Shown piece by piece: positions 46,494 through 53,612 of a stretch of DNA of 64,000 bases. The stretch covers positions 72,707 through 136,706 of the forward strand of contig CBDUXP010000004.1 of NCBI GenBank assembly GCA_965371225.1, read 5' to 3'. The DNA comes from CBDUXP01 sp965371225 [NCBI: uncultured bacterium] (lineage in GTDB: Bacteria; Abyssobacteria; SURF-5; CBDUXP01). The notes below the pieces were generated by a model, which searched no databases, was not told the DNA's origin, and worked only from the letters and a program-made list of their open reading frames with translations. The number at the start of each line of letters is the position of its first letter. Positions within the stretch are counted from its first letter, which is position 1. The position numbers were made by a program, and so were the translations under genes.

Positions 46494-48698
46494 ATGAGCA
46501 CCACCGGTACCAATGGCGAATGGCAGCACACCGCCTGCGTCCTGTGCAGTTTGAACTGCGGCCTCCTGGTGAAGATCGAGGACAACACGATCGCGAAGGT
46601 CAAGGGCGACAAGGCCAATCCCTTCAGCCAGGGCTACACCTGCAGCAAGGGCCTCACCATCGCGAAGTACGCCCACCACAAGCAGCGGGTGCTGCAGCCG
46701 CTGAAGAAGCAGGCGGACGGCACCCATGCGCCGATCGCATGGGAGCAGGCCTACGCGGAGATTGCGGACAAGCTGAACGGCATCATTGCCGCCCACGGCG
46801 GCGGCGCCATCGGCCTCGCGGGCGGCGGCGGCCAGGGCAATCACCTGGACCTGCCCTATGCGACCAGTTTCTTGCGCGCCATCGACTCACCCTGGTTTTT
46901 CAACGCGCTGGCCCAAGAGTACACCCATAAATTCTGGGTGCACCGCCACACGTTCGGCGGCGACGGGGTCGACTATCACGTGGAGCCGGAACACGGCGAA
47001 GTGCTGCTGGTGATCGGGTCCAACCCGTACATGAGTCACGGTTTTCAGCGGACGCGCGTCGTATTGAAAGCGATTGCGAAGGATCCCGACCGTGCGCTGA
47101 TCGTGGTGGACCCGCGCCGCCACGAGACGGCGAAGCTGGCCGACCGGTACCTGCAGATTCGCCCGGGCACGGACGTGTATTTCCTGCTGGCGCTGGTCCA
47201 CGTCATCGTCCACGAAGGGCTGGTGGACGAGGCGTCCATGACGGCACACACGACGGGTTGGGCGGACATGCGCTACCTGGCGGACCTGGTGACGCCCGAG
47301 CGGGCCGCCGGGCTGTGCGATCTGGACGCGGATGACATCCGCTGGGTGGCGCGGCGGTTCGCGGCCGCAGCGAGCGCGTCCATCCGCGTCGACCTGGGTT
47401 TGCATCACAATAAGTTCAGCGTCGAGAACGTGTACCTGGTCGATCTCCTGCACGTCCTGACCGGCAACCTGTGCAGGGATGGCGGCGCGGTGTTCCCCGC
47501 CTCGTTCTTCAGCGGTGCGGGCGTCACGGGCGGCGGGGGCCGGCGGGAACGTCCCAGCACGCGCGTGGCCGGCATCCCGCAGATTCTCGGGATGTATCCG
47601 CCGAACGCGCTCCCCGAGGAAATCCTCGACGCCGGGGAAGCTGGGCTGCGGGCGCTCTTCGTGGAAGGTGCCAATCCGCTGCGCTCCTACGCGGATAGCA
47701 CGCGGATGGAAGAGGCCTTCCGGGCGCTGGACTTGTTGGTGGTGATCGACCCGGCGATGACGGAAGCGGCGCACATGGCCGACTACGTGCTGCCCCCGCC
47801 CTGCGGTTACGAGAAGTGGGAGACGGTGGTGTTCACAAAGGGCTATCCGGGGATCTATGCGCACGTGCGGCCGCCCGTGCTCGAGGCGCCGCCGGAGACC
47901 CGGCAGGAAGGCATCATCTTCTACCAGCTCCTCAAGGCGATGGGCCGCGACGTGTCCGGCCATCCCCTCTTCGGCGCGCTCGAGCTAGCCATCGACGCGG
48001 GCGAAGAGGCCCCGGTCCTGAGCCTGGTGCGGGGGGCCGCCACCTCGTTCTCCATGACGCGGTATCAAGAACTGTTGGACGCGGGCACGATCACGGCGGA
48101 CGGCAACGCGCCGGAGCAGGTGTTCCAGGCGATACTGGATCACCCGGAAGGGGTCGAGCTGTGTAAAGTCGACGCGGCCAACAACTGGGAGTCCCTCCGC
48201 ACGCCCGACAAGAAGGTCATCCTCAATCCGCCGCCGCTGGTGGAGGTGTTTGCCGCGTTGGAGATTCCCGACGACACCGACTTCCGGCAGAACGCGGAGT
48301 TCCCCCTCGTGCTCCAAACCGGCGAGCGGAGCGACTACAGTGCGAACACGATCCATCGCGATCCGTCGTGGCGCAAGAAATTCACGAGCCAACTGCGGAT
48401 GCATGAGACCGTGGCCGAAGAGTTGAGCATTACCGATGGGGAGACGGTGAAACTCATCACCGAATACGCCGAGGCGCTGGTGCCGGCGCGGGTGACCGAC
48501 GACATCTATCCCGGGAATGTCAGCCTGCCGCACGGCTACGGCCTGTTGTGGGAGGACGAGGACACCGGGAAGCTGGAACCCGTGGGGGTCAATGTCCAGG
48601 CCCTCATCAGCGCGAAGCACCGGGAGCCGATTAGCGGAGTGCCCTACCACAAGCACATCCCTTGTCGGCTCGAAAAGGTCAACGGCAGCCAGGCATGA
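46494..48698 (+). CDS. Molybdopterin (bis-MGD) oxidoreductase, copy 1
   Basis: The protein has 734 residues from ATG 46494, after a GGAG ribosome site. The N-terminal [4Fe-4S] motif is C15-x2-C18-x3-C22-x27-C50. MGD-binding motifs follow in DMSO-reductase/formate-dehydrogenase order (VLLVIGSNPYMSHGF, LIVVDPRRHETAKLADRYLQI, VEGANPLRSYAD, YVLPPPCGYEKWE), with a C-terminal MopB-binding domain (LQTGERSDYSANTIHRDPSW). There is no signal peptide, so it is cytoplasmic. In the usual Cys/Sec/Ser metal-ligand position (about 140-155) no Cys, Ser or TGA is seen. The natural substrate is unknown. It is followed directly by a paralogue. Confidence 0.88.
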   Translation: MSTTGTNGEWQHTACVLCSLNCGLLVKIEDNTIAKVKGDKANPFSQGYTCSKGLTIAKYAHHKQRVLQPLKKQADGTHAPIAWEQAYAEIADKLNGIIAAHGGGAIGLAGGGGQGNHLDLPYATSFLRAIDSPWFFNALAQEYTHKFWVHRHTFGGDGVDYHVEPEHGEVLLVIGSNPYMSHGFQRTRVVLKAIAKDPDRALIVVDPRRHETAKLADRYLQIRPGTDVYFLLALVHVIVHEGLVDEASMTAHTTGWADMRYLADLVTPERAAGLCDLDADDIRWVARRFAAAASASIRVDLGLHHNKFSVENVYLVDLLHVLTGNLCRDGGAVFPASFFSGAGVTGGGGRRERPSTRVAGIPQILGMYPPNALPEEILDAGEAGLRALFVEGANPLRSYADSTRMEEAFRALDLLVVIDPAMTEAAHMADYVLPPPCGYEKWETVVFTKGYPGIYAHVRPPVLEAPPETRQEGIIFYQLLKAMGRDVSGHPLFGALELAIDAGEEAPVLSLVRGAATSFSMTRYQELLDAGTITADGNAPEQVFQAILDHPEGVELCKVDAANNWESLRTPDKKVILNPPPLVEVFAALEIPDDTDFRQNAEFPLVLQTGERSDYSANTIHRDPSWRKKFTSQLRMHETVAEELSITDGETVKLITEYAEALVPARVTDDIYPGNVSLPHGYGLLWEDEDTGKLEPVGVNVQALISAKHREPISGVPYHKHIPCRLEKVNGSQA

Positions 48699-48736
48699 CC
48701 GTTCACGAGAGGGCGGTCGCGAAGGAGCGTGCGAAG

Positions 48737-50938
48737 ATGAGCAGCAACGGTTCAAACGGCGAGTGGCATTCCACGGCCTGCGTGCTGTGCAGTATCAACT
48801 GCGGCCTGCTGGCGAAGGTCGAGGACAACACGATCGTCAAGGTGAAGGGGGACAAGACGAACCCCTTCAGCAAGGGCTACACGTGCAGCAAGGGGCTGAC
48901 GGTGGCCAAGTACGCGACGCACGCCCAGCGGGTGACGACGCCGCTGAAGAAAATGCCTGACGGCACGCACGCGCCCATCTCCTGGGAGCAGGCGATCGGC
49001 GAGATCGCGGAGAAATTGCAGGACATCGTCGCGCGGCATAGCCCCCGGTCCGTGGGCCTGGTGGGCGGCGGCGGCCAAGGCAACCACCTGGACTTCATCT
49101 ATGCCGCGAGCTTTCTCAACTTGCTGGGGTCGCCGTGGCACTTCAACGCCTTGGCCCAGGAGTTCACGCAGAAGTACTGGGTGAACGGGCACATGTTCGG
49201 GAGCGACGGCGTGGACTTCGAGGGCAACCCGCACCGATCCGAGGTGTTCCTGGTGCTGGGGACGAATCCGTGGATGAGTCACGGGATTCAGCGGGCCCGC
49301 GTGGTGTTGCGCGAGATCGCGAAGGACCCCGACCGCACGCTCATCGTGGTGGACCCCCGCCGCCACGAGACGGCGAAGATGGCGGACCAGTATCTCCAGA
49401 TTCGCCCCGGCACGGACGTGTACTTCCTGCTGGCCATGCTCAACGTCATCGTGTCGGAAGGCCTCACCGACGACGCGTTCATCGCCGAGCACGGGCACGG
49501 GTGGGAGGAGGCCAAGTTCATCGCGGACCTGGTGACCCCGGCGCAGGCGGCGACGCTCTGCGACCTCAGCGAGGCGGACATCGTGGCGGTGGCACGGCGG
49601 TTCGCGACGGCGGAGAGCGCCAGCGTCAAGGCCGATCTCGGCATCTACCACAACAAGTTCATGGTCGAGAATTGCTACTTGCTGCCGCTGCTGCACCTGA
49701 TCACGGGCAACCTGTGCACGCCGGCGGGCGCCCACTTCCCCGTGAGCATGTTCACGGGGGCGGGCATCTTCCGGGACGTGCCGGAGTCGGAAAAGCCGCG
49801 CACCCGCGTGGCGGATATTCCAATGATCCGCAACCTGTTCCCGCCGAACGCGCTGCCGGAGGAAATCCTCGACGCGGGACCGGAGCGCCTGCGCGCGCTG
49901 TTCGTCGAAGCCTGCAACCCGCTGCGTTCGTACGCCGACACCCAGCGCATGACGGAGGCGTTCGAGGATCTCGATCTGCTCGTGGTGATCGACCCCACCA
50001 TGAACGAACCGGCCCGCATGGCGGACTACGTGCTACCGGCGCCGGTGGGCTACGAGAAGTGGGAGACCACCGTGTTCCCCAAAGGTTTCCCGGAGGTGTA
50101 CATGCAGCTTCGGCCGCCGATTCTCGAGGGCCCGGCCGAGGCGAAGCAGGAGTGCATCATCTTCTACGAGTTGGCGAAGGCCATGGGGTTGGACTATCAG
50201 TCGGTACCCCCCTTCGCGGCGCTGGAGGAGGCGATTGCCGCGGGGGATCCCGCGCCGGTCCTGACGCTGCTGCGCGGGTTGAGTTCCGGATTCGCCATGT
50301 ACAACTATCAGGCGCTCGTCGCGTCCGGGGCCATCAGCGGCGACGGCGATGCCGGGGAAGAAATCTTCCAGAAGCTCCTGGACCATCCGGAGGGCGTCGA
50401 GTTGTGCCGCGTCGACCCCGAAGCCAACTGGGACCAGATCCGCACGCCGGACAAGAAGGCCGTGCTCCATCCCCCCGAGTTGCTCGGCATGTTCCGCGAC
50501 CTGACGATTCCAGAGGATACGGACTTCCGGAACAATCCGGAATGGCCGTTCATCCTGCAGACGGGCGAGCGCACCGACTACAACGCCAATACGATCCACC
50601 GGGACCCGAGCTGGCGCAAGAAGCAGCGCAACAGTTACCTGCGCATGCACAAGACGGTGGCCGAGGAGTTGTGTGTGACCGACGGGGAGACGGTGCGCCT
50701 CATCACGGAACAGGCGCGGGTTCTGGTGCCCGCCCTGGTGACCGAGGATATTTATCCCGGCAATCTGAGCATGCCCCACGGCTACGGTCTCTTGTGGCCG
50801 GATGAGGAGACGGGCAAGTTGGAGCAGGTTGGCGTGAACGTGCAGGAACTCATCAGCGCCAAACACCGCGACCCCACCAGCGGCGTGCCGTACCACAAGC
50901 ACATCCCCTGTCGCGTGGAAAAGGTGGAGGCCGCCTAG
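48737..50938 (+). CDS. Molybdopterin (bis-MGD) oxidoreductase, copy 2
   Basis: The protein has 733 residues from ATG 48737, 9 bases after AAGGAG. An alternative ATG at 48695 overlaps the stop codon of copy 1 as ATGA, but the homologous start and ribosome site favour 48737. It is collinear with copy 1 throughout and has the identical cluster motif (Cys 15, 18, 22, 50), VFLVLGTNPWMSHGI and VVDPRRHETAKMADQY. By eye it is about 60 percent identical to copy 1, indicating an old tandem duplication. The two may form a heterodimer or act on different substrates. No iron-sulfur or membrane partner subunit is adjacent. Confidence 0.88.
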   Translation: MSSNGSNGEWHSTACVLCSINCGLLAKVEDNTIVKVKGDKTNPFSKGYTCSKGLTVAKYATHAQRVTTPLKKMPDGTHAPISWEQAIGEIAEKLQDIVARHSPRSVGLVGGGGQGNHLDFIYAASFLNLLGSPWHFNALAQEFTQKYWVNGHMFGSDGVDFEGNPHRSEVFLVLGTNPWMSHGIQRARVVLREIAKDPDRTLIVVDPRRHETAKMADQYLQIRPGTDVYFLLAMLNVIVSEGLTDDAFIAEHGHGWEEAKFIADLVTPAQAATLCDLSEADIVAVARRFATAESASVKADLGIYHNKFMVENCYLLPLLHLITGNLCTPAGAHFPVSMFTGAGIFRDVPESEKPRTRVADIPMIRNLFPPNALPEEILDAGPERLRALFVEACNPLRSYADTQRMTEAFEDLDLLVVIDPTMNEPARMADYVLPAPVGYEKWETTVFPKGFPEVYMQLRPPILEGPAEAKQECIIFYELAKAMGLDYQSVPPFAALEEAIAAGDPAPVLTLLRGLSSGFAMYNYQALVASGAISGDGDAGEEIFQKLLDHPEGVELCRVDPEANWDQIRTPDKKAVLHPPELLGMFRDLTIPEDTDFRNNPEWPFILQTGERTDYNANTIHRDPSWRKKQRNSYLRMHKTVAEELCVTDGETVRLITEQARVLVPALVTEDIYPGNLSMPHGYGLLWPDEETGKLEQVGVNVQELISAKHRDPTSGVPYHKHIPCRVEKVEAA

Positions 50939-51079
50939 CCCCGGCCTCCGATATCGTGTCCGCCGCGCCGGTCCGGACGCCATCGCCCCCGCCCGCTACC
51001 TTGGAAGTGGACGGGGCCGCCCCCGCGGGATATGCTTGCCGCCCGGCGTCCGGCGAGGGGGGACCGCCGTGCGCGCACC

Positions 51080-52516
51080 ATGACAGAACCGGCAGTTCAG
51101 GACGAAGCGCCAGCGACCGCGCTGTCGGCAGTCAAGAAGCTGCTGTACGGCGTGGGCCAGGCTGCGCCGGGGCTGGCCGAGAACTCGATCAACATCTTCC
51201 TGCTGTTCTACTTCACGAAGGTCGTGCAGTTGGACCCCCGGCTCGTGGGCACCGCGCTGATGGTGGGGCGCTTCTGGGACGCGATCACGGATCCGCTGAT
51301 GGGGTATATCAGCGACCAGACGCGCACGCGCTGGGGCCGGCGCCGGCCGTTTCTCTTGTTCGGGGCGGTGCCCTTCGGGTTGGCGTACTTCCTGCTCTGG
51401 TGCCCCTTCCCGAACATCACGGGCAACGCCGCGTTCCCCTACCTGCTCATCACGTTTCTGCTGTACAGCACCGGCGTGACCGTTTGCCAGGTGCCGTACC
51501 TGACGCTCGGCGGGGAGTTGAGTCCGGATTACCACGAGCGGTCCAGCATCATCGGCTTCCGGCAGGTCTTCTGGATCATCACGATTCTCGTGGGCGGCGC
51601 GTTGACCGCCAATGTGGTCGGCCTCTTCGTCGACGTGCCGTATGGGGCGGTGGCGTCCCGCCCCGGCTGGGCGGCGATGGCGGCCCTGTTCGGGTGCCTC
51701 GGCACCGCGGCGTGGCTCACGGCGGGCTTCGGCACGCGCGAGGTGATCAACCCGGGGCCACGCGACACGAAACCGTTGGGGCAGGCCGTGGGCGATGTGT
51801 ACCGCGTCGCCCTGAAAGCGCTACGCAACCCACACTTTCGCAAGATCGCCGGCGCGTTCCTGATCGCGCAGATCGCGTTCATCATGGTGACCACCACCCT
51901 GCCGTTCCTCATCAACGACTGGATGCAGATGCCCAACCTCTTCGCGCCAATCATGGGATCGCTGTTGATCGCCGCGATTCCGTGCCTGGGGTTGTGGGTG
52001 CGCCTCTCGCGCCGGATCGGCAAGCGCATGGCGTACGTGGCCGGGCTGGCCATCCTCGCGGCCCTGCCGCTGACCACCCTGGTGATCCTGCACCCGGATC
52101 GCTGGATCGGCTGGACGTTCATCTACGCGGCGCTGTTCGGCGTCGGCCTCGCCAGCCACATGGTGTTTCCCTGGTCCATGATCCCCGACACCATCGATGT
52201 GGACGAACTCGAAACCGGCGACCGCAACGACGGATCCTACTTCGGGGTCATGACGTTCCTCGGCAAGACCAGTTCCGCCATCAGCATCTTCATCGTCGGC
52301 CAGCTCATTGGGATCACGGGCTACGACGCCAGCTTGGCGGTACAGACCGACAGCGCGCTCTTCGGATTGCGGTTGATCTACGCCGTGATCCCCACCTTCG
52401 CATTCGCGGCCAGCATCCTGGTATTCCTACGCTATCCGCTCACCGAAGCAGCGGCGCACGAGGTGCGGGAGCAATTGCTCGCCCGCCGCGGCGAACTCGA
52501 CGCCGCCGGCGCCTGA
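51080..52516 (+). CDS. GPH-family (MFS) sodium/proton symporter
   Basis: The protein has 478 residues from ATG 51080 and about 12 hydrophobic segments. It starts with KKLLYGVGQAAPGLAENSIN and contains the family signature DAITDPLMGYISDQTRTRWGRRRP, quoted here as DAITDPLMGY and SDQTRTRWGRRRPF. A second MFS-like repeat includes VFPWSMIPDTIDVDELETGDR. GPH carriers import glycosides, pentosides, hexuronides or related compounds. The co-directional molybdoenzymes and AhpD-like protein suggest it imports the compound they process, but the substrate is not predictable. It is 141 bases downstream of copy 2. Confidence 0.88.
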   Translation: MTEPAVQDEAPATALSAVKKLLYGVGQAAPGLAENSINIFLLFYFTKVVQLDPRLVGTALMVGRFWDAITDPLMGYISDQTRTRWGRRRPFLLFGAVPFGLAYFLLWCPFPNITGNAAFPYLLITFLLYSTGVTVCQVPYLTLGGELSPDYHERSSIIGFRQVFWIITILVGGALTANVVGLFVDVPYGAVASRPGWAAMAALFGCLGTAAWLTAGFGTREVINPGPRDTKPLGQAVGDVYRVALKALRNPHFRKIAGAFLIAQIAFIMVTTTLPFLINDWMQMPNLFAPIMGSLLIAAIPCLGLWVRLSRRIGKRMAYVAGLAILAALPLTTLVILHPDRWIGWTFIYAALFGVGLASHMVFPWSMIPDTIDVDELETGDRNDGSYFGVMTFLGKTSSAISIFIVGQLIGITGYDASLAVQTDSALFGLRLIYAVIPTFAFAASILVFLRYPLTEAAAHEVREQLLARRGELDAAGA

Positions 52517-52583
52517 CCCCCATACGGTTTCTGCCCAGACGCCAACTGCGCGCCCGGCCCGGCGCGCTCATCGGGAGGTAATC

Positions 52584-53183
52584 ATGGCGTGGATCACCAC
52601 CACTAGCGAAGAGGACGCCACTGGCCTGACCGCCGAGGTGTACGAGCGGCTCCGCGAGTCCCCCATCTTCATGGGCAGCGTGCCCAACATTTACAAGTCC
52701 CTGTCCCTGCGGCCGGAAATTCTGGACGTGTTCCAGAAGATGTCCTTCGTCGGCTCCTTCGGCGGCACGGGGCTCACGCGGGAAGAGGAGGAGATGGTCT
52801 CCACCGTCGTCTCCTCCATCAACCGCTGCCACTACTGAACGAACGCGCACGGCGCGGCCCTCGTGGGAGCGGGGGGAGATATGGACTTGGCGCACCAGCT
52901 CAAGCGCGACTGGCGCAAGGCGGACCTGAGCGAGAAGCATACGACCATGCTCGCGTTCTGCGAGAAGCTCACCGTCAACCCGAGCGGCATCACGAAAGAC
53001 GACATGCAGGCGGTGCGTGACGCCGGCTGGAGCGAACGGGATTACTTCGACATGGTGCTGCTCACCGCAGCCTTCAACCTCATCGATCGTGTGGCAGACG
53101 CCTTCGGCGTCCAAGTGGACGACCAGATGAAAGGCATGCTCGACGCCATCGGCGAGGAACTCGTCTTCGATTCAAAAGCGTAG
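52584..53183 (+). CDS. AhpD-like peroxidase-related (carboxymuconolactone-decarboxylase fold) selenoprotein, TGA = Sec85
   Basis: The protein has 199 residues if TGA 52836-52838 is read as selenocysteine. Before it: VPNIYKSLSLRPEILDVFQK and the helix VSTVVSSINRCHY. After it, in the same frame: TNAHGAALVGAGG, DWRKADLSEKHTTMLAFCEK and DMVLLTAAFNLIDRVADAFG. The whole matches the peroxidase-related AhpD/CMD family, in which the active site is C-x-x-C-x3-H. Here this is C82-H-Y-U85-x3-H89. Family members are thiol peroxidases or reductases. A GGGAGGT ribosome site precedes the ATG. An alternative is a nonsense mutation or sequencing error. Conservation downstream argues against a pseudogene. Confidence 0.85.
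52853..52871 (+). promoter_or_regulatory. Candidate bacterial SECIS hairpin
   Basis: Within the coding sequence just after the TGA, CGC (52853-52855) pairs with GCG (52869-52871) and CCC (52858-52860) with GGG (52865-52867), across a small internal loop, leaving the apical loop TCGT (contains a G). The loop starts 22 bases after the TGA, in the range seen for bacterial SECIS elements. The stem is short, so the fold needs computation. Confidence 0.35.
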
Positions 53184-53366
53184 ACCCGGCGGCCAGCACT
53201 CCACGGAGCCGAGCCCGGTGCGGTTGCCGCGACCTCCGGGATATATGTCGCCCTTTGTTGTTCCCCATTCCTCCTGTGGGTTGTGTTGGAAGCCCATCCA
53301 GAGCCTCACACTCCCGACAAGGCAACTCGAGACCGCCGCAGCGGCCAGCAGGTGCCACGGTTTCAT
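53172..53366 (-). CDS. Small putative exported or membrane protein
   Basis: The protein has 64 residues from ATG 53366, with a GGGGA/GGAAG ribosome-site-like tract just upstream. It starts MKPWHLLAAAAVSSCLVGSV, a signal-peptide or membrane-anchor pattern, followed by a Gly- and Trp-containing tail (GFQHNPQEEWGTTKGDIYPG). The 3' end overlaps the selenoprotein stop region by 12 bases, convergently. No family is recognised. It is the only plausible gene in the 429-base gap at 53184-53612. Confidence 0.4.
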   Translation of the reverse strand: MKPWHLLAAAAVSSCLVGSVRLWMGFQHNPQEEWGTTKGDIYPGGRGNRTGLGSVECWPPGLRF

Positions 53367-53380
53367 GTCCCCAGCTTCCC

Positions 53381-53410
53381 GTGAAAATCCACGGCCACGT
53401 GGGGTATAAT
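53381..53410 (+). promoter_or_regulatory. Possible promoter of the kinase gene
   Basis: A consensus -10 TATAAT (53405-53410) is preceded, at 18 bases, by a weak -35 GTGAAA (53381-53386). A start site near 53417 would leave a leader of about 195 bases before the kinase ATG. The complementary strand also reads TATTAT here and could serve the small minus-strand gene. Confidence 0.4.
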
Positions 53411-53612
53411 AATCAGCAGTATTTCGCCGTTGTGTTGCCTGTGCAGCACGGCTTTTTATGGGCATAGTGCAGGCGCGGGTGGCGGGAAATTGGATCAGCT
53501 GGCGGGTGGAACCCCCACCAGTCTCCGCGAGGACCCGTTTTCTCGCCAACAGGCTGCTCCGCCCGCTGCGGTGCGCGCGGCGCCGTCGCAAGAAGTCACC
53601 ACGCACGACCAG

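Noticed and set aside
49135-50805. Long open frame overlapping molybdoenzyme copy 2
   Set aside because: Low-complexity Gly/Arg/Pro translation in another frame of a clear gene.
52584-52838. Separate 84-residue gene followed by a second small gene at 52863-53183
   Set aside because: The two parts are in the same frame, separated only by TGA and 8 codons, and together form one AhpD-like protein with its active site at the junction.
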